Of a DNA stretch of 22,943 nt, positions 6,572-14,318 are shown piece after piece; the stretch's first letter is position 1; each line of letters starts with the position of its first letter. The translations under genes were made by a program, and so were the position numbers. Location: NCBI GenBank assembly GCA_966250335.1, contig CBINGZ010000060.1, forward strand, positions 1 through 22,943, given 5' to 3'. The notes under the pieces are model-generated. The model saw only the letters and a list, made by a program, of their open reading frames with translations. It was not told the DNA's origin and made no database searches. The DNA is from OLB7 sp966250335 (GTDB lineage: Bacteria > Bacteroidota > Ignavibacteria > OLB7).

Positions 6572-7765
6572 ATGCTGAAGAATAAAGCACTGATTCCGAT
6601 ATTCCTGATCGTCGCGGTCGACGTGCTGGGGATGACCCTGGTGCTCCCGTTTCTGCCGTACTATGCCGAGCATCTGGGGGCCTCCCCCCTCACCGTCGGC
6701 CTGCTGCTGTCGAGCTTCGCGGTCAGCCAGTTCATCGCCTCGCCGATCCTGGGGCGGATCTCCGATCAGGTGGGTCGCAGACCGACATTGATCTTCAGTC
6801 AGATCGGGACGTTCGCCGGGTTCATCGTGCTGGCGCTTGCGAATTCACTCTGGCTGATCTTCATCTCGCGGATCATCGACGGCCTGACCGCCGGTAACCT
6901 GAGCATCGCTCAGGCATATATCACCGACGTCACGAAACCGGAGGAGCGGACGAAAGCGTTCGGACTGATCGGCATCGCGTTCGGGATCGGTTTTCTCATA
7001 GGACCGGCCCTCTCCGGCTTCCTTGCGCAGTTCGGCTACCACTGGCCCGCGTACGTCGCGGCGGGGCTGTCGTTCACCTCGATCCTCTGTACCTGGTACT
7101 TCCTGCCGGAAGTGCCGCGACATGCAGGGGCGGAAGGGAGTCTGGGACGGATCTCGGCGATCACACAGTACTTCGTCCGGAAGGCGCCCCGCAAGGCGCT
7201 CACGGAGTTCGGCGCGTTCGCCTTCTCCTTCTCGATCCTCATCAGCGGGATGGCGCTCTATCTGGAGCGGCAGTTCAGGTTCACGGCGACCGAGACCGGA
7301 TATCTCTTCGCGTTTTCCGGCGTGATCGGGACGATCGTTCAGGGAGGGTTGATAGGAATCCTGGCGACGAAGCTCGGGGAGTCGAAGCTGGCGCTGATCG
7401 GGTTCGTCTGCATGGCGGCCGCCTATTCGGTGCTCGGGGAGATCCATACGATCCCTCTGCTCCTGACCTCGGTGGCGGTGGCCGGGTTCGGTTCCGCCGT
7501 CGTGCGGCCGAGCCTCACCAGCCTGGTCACCCGGAGCGTGGGGAAGCATGAGCAGGGGGCCGTACTCGGCGTCAGTCAGTCGCTGACGAGCGTTTCACAG
7601 ATCTTCGGGCCGCTCCTGGCCGGGGCCCTGATCGAGCACAATCATCTCTCGCTCTACGGGCTCGCCGCCGGGTTCTTCGCGCTGATCGGGGCACTGATGC
7701 TCCTGCGCTCCAGCCAGAACGAGCCGGCCGTGACCGACGGAGCCGGGGCTCCGGCCGAGGCGTAG
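6572..7765 (+). CDS. MFS transporter, TetA-like drug:H+ antiporter family
   Basis: A 397-aa major facilitator with about 12 membrane helices, placed in the inner membrane. Motif A is clear in the loop between helices 2 and 3 (GRISDQVGRRPTL, about 68-80), and the helix 5 region has GIAFGIGFLIGPALSG (motif C-like, about 129-144), typical of antiporters that export drugs or small metabolites. The nearest families I recognise are the TCR/Tet and DHA1 exporters; substrate cannot be read from the sequence. The start ATG has AAGGAA upstream. It is transcribed separately from the atp cluster, given the terminator between them. The last residues (GAGAPAEA) are a disordered tail. Confidence 0.85.
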   Translation: MLKNKALIPIFLIVAVDVLGMTLVLPFLPYYAEHLGASPLTVGLLLSSFAVSQFIASPILGRISDQVGRRPTLIFSQIGTFAGFIVLALANSLWLIFISRIIDGLTAGNLSIAQAYITDVTKPEERTKAFGLIGIAFGIGFLIGPALSGFLAQFGYHWPAYVAAGLSFTSILCTWYFLPEVPRHAGAEGSLGRISAITQYFVRKAPRKALTEFGAFAFSFSILISGMALYLERQFRFTATETGYLFAFSGVIGTIVQGGLIGILATKLGESKLALIGFVCMAAAYSVLGEIHTIPLLLTSVAVAGFGSAVVRPSLTSLVTRSVGKHEQGAVLGVSQSLTSVSQIFGPLLAGALIEHNHLSLYGLAAGFFALIGALMLLRSSQNEPAVTDGAGAPAEA

Positions 7766-7913
7766 CCCCTTATCGAGCCTTCACCAGGTCGGTTCATTGA
7801 CAGCACGACGAGCGATCACGACGAGCCTACCCGGTCACGGCTGCGGATCGTCATGACCATCGGCTCCCGAAGGGAGCACCCATTTGCAGACAACGGCCGT
7901 TCATAATGTTTCT

Positions 7914-8033
7914 GAAGCCCTGAAGGGGCGGCCCATTCCTCTCGCCGTTGAGGAGGAGGGATGGTGCGCACCTTCGGCGCCAAGGAAATAATGGTGGAAC
8001 GTCGGTGCTACAAACAGTTCGCCCCTTCGGGGC
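7914..8033. repeat. REP-like imperfect inverted repeat pair
   Basis: The left arm GAAGCCCTGAAGGGGCG (7914-7930) and the right arm CGCCCCTTCGGGGC (8020-8033) are inverted copies of each other with one mismatch over 13 bases, and each can also fold on itself (CCC-TGAA-GGG and GCCCC-TTC-GGGGC). Paired small hairpins of this kind about 100 bases apart are the hallmark of REP/BIME-type elements. No transposase is nearby. Confidence 0.45.
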
Positions 8034-8054
8034 CTGGAGAGGGAGAACCTGGTG

Positions 8055-8102
8055 CCGATACATCAATCAGCCGATGAACCGATCAGGCGATGACTCGATA
8101 GG
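8055..8102. repeat. Degenerate 8-base tandem tract
   Basis: The stretch reads as six 8-base units: CCGATACA, TCAATCAG, CCGATGAA, CCGATCAG, GCGATGAC, TCGATAGG. CGAT sits in the same register in five of the six. It ends one base before the stop of the minus-strand BtuF-like gene. No function is evident. Confidence 0.4.
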
Positions 8103-8103
8103 C

Positions 8104-9084
8104 TCAGCGGCGAAGCTCGCGGTACGGCGGAACGATCGACGGTGATTCCTCATCGAAGGGGCGGCCCCGGAGCGCGGCGCTCAGCAGCCGGGCGCTCTCC
8201 ACAAGACGGGGACCGGGACGGCTGAAGTAATGGTTCCCGTCGAAGACGATCAGGCGGAGGTCGGGACGCTCGGCCGCCAGACGGTTCAGGAAGGGGCTGC
8301 GATCGACATCCACCATCGCCCGTTCCAGCGAGAAGCCGCAGCAGGAGACGACGACGACCTGGAACCCGGCCTCCTCCAGGTCCGATTCGGCGATCGGCCG
8401 CGACGGTCTCCCGGGGTTCGCGAGCACCGGGCGTCCCCCTGCCGCGGTCACCAGCTCGGGGACCCAGTGTCCGGCGGAAAAGAACGGTTCGACCCATTCC
8501 AGAAAGAGAACGTCGGGGGCGTCCGGGGCGTGCGGGATCGCCGCAAGCTCTCCCCGCAGCGCCGCGACAACCTCGGTTCCCCGTTCGGGAATCCCCAGCA
8601 GTCCGGCGACCGTCATCACCGTGTCGAAGACCTCCGAGAGGGTATGCGGCTCAAGGTTGACGACCCGCGGAGGGTTCGGAAGCGAGAGCATCGCCCCCCG
8701 CACCGTCTCGAAGCCGACGGCGCAGACGGTGCAGAGCTGCTGGGTGAGGACGATCTCCGGAGCCAGCCGTCGCACGAGGTCCATGTCGAGCCGGTAGAGG
8801 GTGCCGCTGTCGGCGAGCTGTGATCGGACGAGATCGTCGATGAGGTCGCTCGGCATATCGGGGGTGATCGTCGACGAGGTGACCCGATCCCTGGAGGCGG
8901 CGGCGGGAGGGTAGTCGCATTCGTGCGTCAGCCCCACCAGACTCGATTCCGCCCCGAGAGCGTAGATGATCTCGGTGGCGCTCGGGAGAAGGGAGAGGAG
9001 GCGGAGGGGACGATCGCTCCCTCCGGCGTCGCTCCCGGTCGTGTCGATATTCATGCTCTCTTCGTTCGAGATGTCTCGTTGCAT
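8104..9084 (-). CDS. BtuF-like periplasmic-binding-fold protein, cytoplasmic type
   Basis: A 326-aa protein of the BtuF/FecB binding-protein fold (PF01497 type), beginning with the family motif LRLLSLLPSATEIIYALG (about 27-44). It has no signal peptide or lipobox, unlike true ABC transporter binding proteins. It belongs to the subgroup with THECDYPP (53-60) and a Cys pair LCTVCAV (C118, C121), usually named cobalamin-binding protein; C56, C118 and C121 could bind a metal or the corrinoid, which is inference. No BtuC/BtuD genes or cobalamin riboswitch are visible nearby. The start may be the ATG at 9054 (MNIDTTGSD), which has GAAGAG before it; the ATG at 9084 has no ribosome-binding site. Confidence 0.8.
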   Translation of the reverse strand: MQRDISNEESMNIDTTGSDAGGSDRPLRLLSLLPSATEIIYALGAESSLVGLTHECDYPPAAASRDRVTSSTITPDMPSDLIDDLVRSQLADSGTLYRLDMDLVRRLAPEIVLTQQLCTVCAVGFETVRGAMLSLPNPPRVVNLEPHTLSEVFDTVMTVAGLLGIPERGTEVVAALRGELAAIPHAPDAPDVLFLEWVEPFFSAGHWVPELVTAAGGRPVLANPGRPSRPIAESDLEEAGFQVVVVSCCGFSLERAMVDVDRSPFLNRLAAERPDLRLIVFDGNHYFSRPGPRLVESARLLSAALRGRPFDEESPSIVPPYRELRR

Positions 9085-9107
9085 GTCGGAGATGTCGTAA
9101 CTTTAAA
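9079..9107 (+). promoter_or_regulatory. Candidate promoter for yqeY-mutS2
   Basis: TTGCAT (9079-9084), 17 bases, TTTAAA (9102-9107). The spacing is ideal and the -35 resembles those proposed upstream of rpsA and of the T9SS-exported gene (TTGCAC). It overlaps the 5' end of the divergent BtuF-like gene if that gene starts at 9084. Confidence 0.4.
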
Positions 9108-9127
9108 GCTCCGTCCGACCGAAACGA

Positions 9128-9143
9128 CGGCCGTTCGCGGCCG
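9128..9143 (+). promoter_or_regulatory. GC-rich TTCG-loop hairpin in the yqeY leader
   Basis: CGGCCG (9128-9133), TTCG, CGGCCG (9138-9143) give a 6-bp all-GC stem with a UUCG loop in the RNA. It lies before the purine tract AGGGAGGAGGG (9151-9161) and would fall in the 5' untranslated region of yqeY-mutS2. Confidence 0.4.
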
Positions 9144-9182
9144 CGCGCCGAGGGAGGAGGGATACATTAACTGAAGCATGCC

Positions 9183-9644
9183 ATGACTCTTACAGACAGA
9201 ATCACAGAGGATTTGAAGAACGCCATGCGTTCCGGGGAGAAGGTCAGACTGGAGACCCTGAGAATGCTTCGCGCTTCGCTTATACAGTTGCAGAAGAGCG
9301 GCAAGGAGGTCACCCCGAGTGACGAGCTTCGCGCCGTGCAGAAGCAGGCGAGCGCCCGCAAAGATGCAATAGAACAGTTCGGCGCCGCAAATCGTCCCGA
9401 CAGAGTGGAACAGGAGACGGCCGAACTCAGGATCATCGAGGAGTACCTGCCGACCCAGCTCTCGGACGACGAGATCCGGGAGGAGGTGCGCCGCGTGGTC
9501 GCCGAGACCGGTGCGGCCGGCATGAACGATTTCAAGAGCGTGATGCCGAAGGCCGCCGCCGCCATGCGCGACCGTGCCGACGGCAACCGCATCCAGGCGA
9601 TCGTCCGCGAGGAGCTTCAGGCGGCCGGGGAGAAGGGAGCATGA
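9183..9644 (+). CDS. yqeY: GatB/YqeY domain protein
   Basis: A soluble 153-aa protein of the YqeY family, all-helical and related to the tRNA-binding tail domain of GatB. The pattern LTDRITEDLKNAMRSGEKVRLETLRMLRA (split around residues 3-31), EEYLPTQLSDDEI and the C-terminal GMNDFKSVMP...GNRIQAIVREEL are characteristic. Its molecular role is not firmly known; tRNA or amidotransferase linkage is assumed. The ATG at 9183 is 22 bases from the strong purine tract at 9151-9161; an in-frame CTG at 9171 would sit 10 bases from GGAGG and add four residues, so the start is uncertain. It overlaps mutS2 by 4 bases (ATGA), so the two are translationally coupled. Confidence 0.88.
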   Translation: MTLTDRITEDLKNAMRSGEKVRLETLRMLRASLIQLQKSGKEVTPSDELRAVQKQASARKDAIEQFGAANRPDRVEQETAELRIIEEYLPTQLSDDEIREEVRRVVAETGAAGMNDFKSVMPKAAAAMRDRADGNRIQAIVREELQAAGEKGA

Positions 9645-11980
9645 CACGCGAGGATCTGTTTCAATCGAGTCTGGATCAGCTTGAATTCCATCGCGTGCTG
9701 GAGCATGTGGCGGGGTTCGCCGCCTCCACGCTCGGGGTCGAGCATATCAGCGAGCTCTTCCCGATGAGCGACGAGGATCATATCCGCAACGAGCTCAGGA
9801 TGGTGGGGGAGGCGCGGCAGATCCTTCAGCGGCAGGAGACGATACCGCTTGAAGGGATCTACGATATCCGCGAGGCGCTCTCGGTCTCCAAGATCAGGGG
9901 GAGCTACCTTGCCGGGGAGAATTTCCTGCATGTCCACAGCACGATACAGGGTCTGCGGAAGGCGCGGGAGTTCTTCGTATCGCGCTCCGATGCGTCGCCG
10001 CTGCTGCACGAGCTGACGGGGGAGATCCACACGAACCGCCTGCTGGAGCGCCATATCCAGGACGCGATCGACGACACCGGCAACGTGCGCGACAACGCGA
10101 GCAGGGAGCTTCAGAAGATCCGCCGCGATATCGTCGACAAGTCGGCCAGTCTGCGGCAGCGGCTGCAGAAGATCCTGCGGCGCGTGGCCGAGGATGAGCT
10201 GGTGACGGATGAATATATCACACTGCGAGAAGGACGTCTCGTGCTCCCGGTGAAGACCGAGAACAAGAGGAAGATCCCCGGCATCATCCACGGCGAATCG
10301 AGCAGCGGCGGCACCGTCTTCCTGGAGCCGGCCGAGATCTTCGATCTGAACAACGAGATCGCCGAGCTGACGTTCGCCGAGCGGAGGGAGATCGAACGGA
10401 TTCTCCGCACGCTCACCGAGGAGCTCGGCGTCGAGGCCGACGCGTTCCAGCTCTCCCTCTGGAAGCTTCAGCTTCTCGACTCGGTGACAGCGCGCGCCCG
10501 TTACTCGGAACGATACGACTGCGTCGAGCCGACGATCACCGACGAGGATGTGATCAAGCTCAACAACGCATATCATCCGATCCTTCTGATGCGGCTTCCG
10601 AGCGTGGTTCCGATGTCGATCGAACTGAGCCCGGAGGTCAGATGCATCGTCGTCTCCGGTCCCAACGCCGGCGGCAAGACGGTCGCCATGAAGACGGTCG
10701 GGCTGGTGACGATGATGGCGCTGGCCGGAATCCATCCTCCCGCCACCGAATGCACGGTACACCCGTGCGGTGTCTTCACCGATATCGGCGACCAGCAGTC
10801 GCTGGAGAACGATCTTTCGACCTTCAGCGCCCACATGTCCCGTATCCATGAGATCACACAGAACGTGATGATGGGAGATCTGGTGCTGCTGGACGAGATC
10901 GGCACCGGAACCGACCCCGACGAGGGGGGGGCGATCGCCGCGTCGATTCTGGAGTATCTGCTCCAGCGGCGGACGTTCATTCTGGCGACGACGCATCACA
11001 GCTACCTGAAGATCTTCGCCTACGACACCGACCGGGTCGTCAACGCCGGCATGGAGTTCGACACGGCGACGATCACCCCGACCTACCGGTTCGTTGCCGG
11101 GATGCCGGGGAACAGCTATGCGTTCGAGCTGCTGGAGCGCTTCCACTTCGAGGAGAAGATCCTCGCCGACGCCAAGGGGAAGCTGGGAGAGGATCGGAAC
11201 AGGATGAGCGAGATCATCCGGCAGCTCGAGGATGATCTGGGCCGCAGCCGCGTGCTGACCGAGGAGCACCGCCGCAAGGCGAGCGAGGCGGAGGCGCTCC
11301 GCACGAAGCTCCAGGCCGAGCTCAAGGAGCTGAACGAACGGAAGAACACGATCATCTCCGATGCCCGCCAGGAGGCGCGCGAGACCCTTTCGCGCGCCAA
11401 CAGCATGATCGAGAACACGCTCAGGGAGATCCGTTCCGGCGCGTCGAACGATCAGATCAAGGAGATGCGGAAGTCGATCGAGTCGTCGAAGAGCGAGATG
11501 TCCCCGAAGAAGGAGGAGGGGGCGACACCTGGGGGCTACCGCAAGGGGGATACCGTCAGGCTCCGCGGCGGCGTTCAGATCGGCGAGCTGGAGTTCGACC
11601 CGGACGAGCGCGGCAACGTGATCGTCCAGTTCGGCAACATCAGGATGCGGTCGCATGTCGACGATCTGGAGACGGTCACCAGAAAGGAGCTGCGGAAGGA
11701 GGCCGCGGGGCGTCAGGCGATCGTCAACGCCGACGAGGCGGAGACGAAGGTCGATCTGCGCGGGATGTATTCGGACGAGGCGATCACCCGGGTCGAGAAG
11801 GCGATCACCGCCGCGCTCAACGGGCATCTCTCGCAGCTCGAGATCATCCACGGGAAGGGGACCGGGGCGCTGCGGCGGAGCATCCACGATTTCCTGGCGG
11901 GACATCCCAACGTCGCCAACTATCGGCTGGGAGCGCTTACCGAAGGGGGCGCCGGAGTAACGATCGTCGAGTTCAAGTAA
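9641..11980 (+). CDS. mutS2: Endonuclease/ribosome-rescue factor MutS2
   Basis: A 779-aa MutS2, close to the B. subtilis length. In order: N-terminal core and clamp helices, ATPase with Walker A GPNAGGKT (340-347) and Walker B LVLLDEIGTGTD (D418), a long charged coiled coil (about 500-590), a KOW-like beta domain (about 635-676), and a C-terminal Smr domain with VDLRG (704-708) and HGKGTG (737-742). It lacks the MutS mismatch-recognition domain. Family members limit recombination by cutting branched DNA and, in Bacillus, act on collided ribosomes; which applies here is unknown. Coupling with yqeY hints at translation. Confidence 0.96.
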   Translation: MTREDLFQSSLDQLEFHRVLEHVAGFAASTLGVEHISELFPMSDEDHIRNELRMVGEARQILQRQETIPLEGIYDIREALSVSKIRGSYLAGENFLHVHSTIQGLRKAREFFVSRSDASPLLHELTGEIHTNRLLERHIQDAIDDTGNVRDNASRELQKIRRDIVDKSASLRQRLQKILRRVAEDELVTDEYITLREGRLVLPVKTENKRKIPGIIHGESSSGGTVFLEPAEIFDLNNEIAELTFAERREIERILRTLTEELGVEADAFQLSLWKLQLLDSVTARARYSERYDCVEPTITDEDVIKLNNAYHPILLMRLPSVVPMSIELSPEVRCIVVSGPNAGGKTVAMKTVGLVTMMALAGIHPPATECTVHPCGVFTDIGDQQSLENDLSTFSAHMSRIHEITQNVMMGDLVLLDEIGTGTDPDEGGAIAASILEYLLQRRTFILATTHHSYLKIFAYDTDRVVNAGMEFDTATITPTYRFVAGMPGNSYAFELLERFHFEEKILADAKGKLGEDRNRMSEIIRQLEDDLGRSRVLTEEHRRKASEAEALRTKLQAELKELNERKNTIISDARQEARETLSRANSMIENTLREIRSGASNDQIKEMRKSIESSKSEMSPKKEEGATPGGYRKGDTVRLRGGVQIGELEFDPDERGNVIVQFGNIRMRSHVDDLETVTRKELRKEAAGRQAIVNADEAETKVDLRGMYSDEAITRVEKAITAALNGHLSQLEIIHGKGTGALRRSIHDFLAGHPNVANYRLGALTEGGAGVTIVEFK

Positions 11981-11993
11981 GGCATGACCGGTT

Positions 11994-12008
11994 CGGAAAC
12001 GGTTTCCG
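11994..12008. repeat. Palindrome in the mutS2-accC gap
   Basis: CGGAAAC-G-GTTTCCG is a perfect 7+1+7 inverted repeat in the 65-base gap between mutS2 and the biotin carboxylase gene. No T-run follows, so it is a poor terminator; it could be an operator for the downstream genes. Confidence 0.35.
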
Positions 12009-12045
12009 GTTCAGGCACACGCGTTCAGATCACACAAGGTTCAGA

Positions 12046-13479
12046 GTGAAACGACTGCTGGTTGCAAACAGGGGAGAGATAGCGCGCCGGGTGATCCGGA
12101 CGGCCCGGAGAATGGGGATCGAGACCGTCGCGATCCACTCGGATGCCGACACCGGCTCGCTCCATGTCAGAGAGGCCGACCGCGCCGTTCGTCTCCCCGG
12201 CCTTACCCCGCGCGAAACGTATCTCGATATCGACGCCGTTCTCCGCGCCGCCGAACGGACGGGGGCCGACGCGATCCACCCCGGCTACGGGTTCCTGAGC
12301 GAGAACGCGGCGTTCGCCGAACTCTGCTCGCGTCGCGGGCTCACCTTCATCGGCCCCTCTCCCGATTCGATCGAACATCTGGGGAGCAAGACGAACGCGC
12401 GCGCCCTGGCGATCGACGCCGGCGTCCCGATTCTCCCCGGAACGACACGGGGGGTGAGTTCGCTGGAGGAGGCGCGCCAGATCGCCGACGAGATCGGATA
12501 TCCGGTGCTGCTGAAGGCGGCGGCGGGAGGGGGTGGGAAGGGAATGCGCGTCGTCGAATCGCCCGACAGGCTGCAGGAGTCGCTCCGCCAGGCCCGCGGC
12601 GAATCGCTGACGGCGTTCAACAGCGAGGAGGTCTTCGTCGAGAAGTATATCGTGGGGCCTCGCCATATCGAGATCCAGGTGATCGGCGACATGCAGGGGA
12701 ACGTCGCGGTGCTGGGGGAGCGGGAGTGCTCGATCCAGCGGCGTCATCAGAAGGTGATCGAGGAATCCCCCTCGGTCGCCGTCGACGACGATCTGCGGGC
12801 CAGGATGTTCGAGAGCGCCGAGAAGCTGGTGAGCCGCGCCGGTTACTACAACGCCGGGACGCTGGAGTTCCTGCTCGACGCCTCCGGCAACTACTACTTC
12901 CTGGAGGTGAACACCCGTCTGCAGGTGGAGCATCCGGTCACCGAGATGGTGACGGGGCTCGATCTGGTGGAGCTTCAGATCGAGGTGGCGCGCGGCGGAA
13001 CGCTCGGGGTCTCGACCTCCTCGATCAGGCGCCGCGGGCATTCGATCGAGTGCCGGGTCTGCGCCGAGGATGTCTACAGCAACTTCATGCCGAGCATCGG
13101 ATCGGTTCGCGAGGTTCTGGAGCCTTCCGGCGCGAACGTCCGGGTCGATTCGGCGCTCTACGACGGCATGCCGGTCACCCTCTACTACGACCCGATGGTC
13201 GCCAAGATCATATCGTGGGGGGAGACGCGCGACGAGGCGATCGCCACCATGCTCGGGGCGCTCGACCGGACGCATATCGCCGGCATCTGCACGACGATCC
13301 CGTTCTGCCGTTTCGTCCTGAACCATCCCGCCTTCGTCTCCGGCGACTTCTCGACGAACTTCGTCCGCGAGCACTGGAACGACCCGCGCCCGGCGATCGA
13401 TCCGGTGCTGCTGGAGATGGCCGCGGCCTCGGCGGCCGGCCTTACCGGACGTGTCGAACGGCGCTTCACGGGGGCGTGA
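12046..13479 (+). CDS. accC: Biotin carboxylase (acyl-CoA carboxylase subunit)
   Basis: This 477-aa enzyme carboxylates biotin on a carrier protein using ATP and bicarbonate. It starts with KRLLVANRGEIARRVIRTAR, has HPGYGFLSENA (78-88), the glycine-rich ATP loop GGGGKG (161-166), and the catalytic EVNTRLQVEHPVTE (287-300). It ends after the biotin carboxylase C-terminal domain: there is no attached biotinyl (AMKM) domain, and no carrier or carboxyltransferase gene is next to it. It could serve acetyl-CoA or propionyl-CoA carboxylase. The start is GTG, with AAGG 6 bases upstream. Confidence 0.93.
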   Translation: MKRLLVANRGEIARRVIRTARRMGIETVAIHSDADTGSLHVREADRAVRLPGLTPRETYLDIDAVLRAAERTGADAIHPGYGFLSENAAFAELCSRRGLTFIGPSPDSIEHLGSKTNARALAIDAGVPILPGTTRGVSSLEEARQIADEIGYPVLLKAAAGGGGKGMRVVESPDRLQESLRQARGESLTAFNSEEVFVEKYIVGPRHIEIQVIGDMQGNVAVLGERECSIQRRHQKVIEESPSVAVDDDLRARMFESAEKLVSRAGYYNAGTLEFLLDASGNYYFLEVNTRLQVEHPVTEMVTGLDLVELQIEVARGGTLGVSTSSIRRRGHSIECRVCAEDVYSNFMPSIGSVREVLEPSGANVRVDSALYDGMPVTLYYDPMVAKIISWGETRDEAIATMLGALDRTHIAGICTTIPFCRFVLNHPAFVSGDFSTNFVREHWNDPRPAIDPVLLEMAAASAAGLTGRVERRFTGA

Positions 13480-13521
13480 CGCCGGATTCCCTGCACTATT
13501 CGGAGAGAGAATCGGAGACCT

Positions 13522-13803
13522 ATGGGGAGCATGCATCGTTGCCCGAGCTGCGGGACCGTCGGACGGGTGAACAGATCGAAGCTGCGGAACTTCAAGGAGC
13601 GCCTCGTGAGCTGGCTGGTTCCGGTCTATCGCGTCTACAGGTGTCATCACTGCAACTGGCGCGGCTGGCTCCCGAGGAGCGGGGCCTCCCGGCAGACGGT
13701 CCGTCTGATCGTGGGGGGATATATTCTCGTCGTCGTGCTCGTCCTGGCGGTCGCAGCCTTCATGATATGGCGCTACTGGCCGCACGCGCAGTTCAAGTAT
13801 TGA
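13522..13803 (+). CDS. Small zinc-ribbon membrane protein
   Basis: A 93-aa protein that I cannot name. Two Cys pairs, CPSC (7-10) and CHHC (41-44), about 30 residues apart, look like a four-Cys zinc ribbon, and the second is followed by NWRGWLPR. A single membrane helix (about 62-84, LIVGGYILVVVLVLAVAAFMIW) follows, with a short aromatic/basic tail. The zinc ribbon probably lies in the cytoplasm. GGAG (13514-13517) is 4 bases before the ATG at 13522; the ATG at 13531 is the alternative. It lies 42 bases after accC and 35 before the next gene. Confidence 0.7.
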   Translation: MGSMHRCPSCGTVGRVNRSKLRNFKERLVSWLVPVYRVYRCHHCNWRGWLPRSGASRQTVRLIVGGYILVVVLVLAVAAFMIWRYWPHAQFKY

Positions 13804-13838
13804 CCCCTCGCATGCCGTAACCGCGGGAGCCGTTTCAG

Positions 13839-14294
13839 ATGAGCGTCAACGAACACAAGTGGCAGGCAAATCGTGAGAAGGTCGCCTTCGCGCAATCCTT
13901 CCCCGGCATGCTCACCGACCTCTCCGGGACCGCCGGACGGGAGATCGCCGAGGTCCTCCCGCTCGCCTCGGTCCCCGGCGCCGTGGTCCTTCTTTTCACC
14001 GATCACACCTTTCTCTTCCTCCAGGGCTCGCACGTCGCTTCTCCGCCCGATCTCATGAAGACCCTGGCCGAACTCCGTCCGCGCCTTGAATCGTACTACG
14101 GGGAGGCCTATATCCGTCTGGATGAACTGGGGCGTGCCGATCGCGAGCTGGGGCGGCGCGCCAGGATGCACAACATCCTGGGGGCGATCCGGACGAACAT
14201 CGACGAGATCCCGGAGCTTTTCGAGCATATCCCCGATCTTCTGAAGCAGCTCGAGGCGGTCCGTGCGGCGCGCGACGCCGACTCCTCTTCCTAA
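13839..14294 (+). CDS. Unrecognised 151-aa protein upstream of a two-component pair
   Basis: I do not recognise this protein. It has no signal peptide or membrane helix. The N-terminal half is mixed, with a strong beta-type core PGAVVLLFTDHTFLFLQGSH (about 47-66); the rest is charged and mostly helical with regular leucines (LMKTLAELRPRLESYYGEAY, then IPELFEHIPDLLKQLEAVRA), which could dimerise or bind a partner. GGGAG lies 9 bases before the ATG, a good ribosome-binding site. It is 24 bases upstream of the histidine kinase gene, so a sensory or accessory role in that system is possible but only inferred from position. Confidence 0.75.
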   Translation: MSVNEHKWQANREKVAFAQSFPGMLTDLSGTAGREIAEVLPLASVPGAVVLLFTDHTFLFLQGSHVASPPDLMKTLAELRPRLESYYGEAYIRLDELGRADRELGRRARMHNILGAIRTNIDEIPELFEHIPDLLKQLEAVRAARDADSSS

Positions 14295-14318
14295 CGACAG
14301 ATCAACGTCCATACCGGC

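Larger units (their letters stand above)
7766..8103. repeat. Repeat-filled intergenic region between convergent genes
   Basis: This 338-base stretch has no convincing gene. From left to right it holds: a 10-base direct repeat CACGACGAGC (7804-7813 and 7817-7826); hairpin GCTCCC-GAA-GGGAGC (7863-7877); a CCCTGAAGGGGCG element (7918-7930) facing its inverted partner CGCCCCTTCGGGG (8020-8032); between them the palindromes GGTGCGCACC (7963-7972) and GGCGCC (7976-7981); and an 8-base periodic tract (8055-8102). The arrangement resembles REP/MITE-like palindromic elements, which I infer from structure alone. Confidence 0.55.

Noticed and set aside
7738..7753. CGGAGCC-GG-GGCTCCG inverted repeat at the end of the MFS gene.
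   Set aside because: It lies within the coding sequence, has a 2-base loop and no T run, so it is not a credible terminator.
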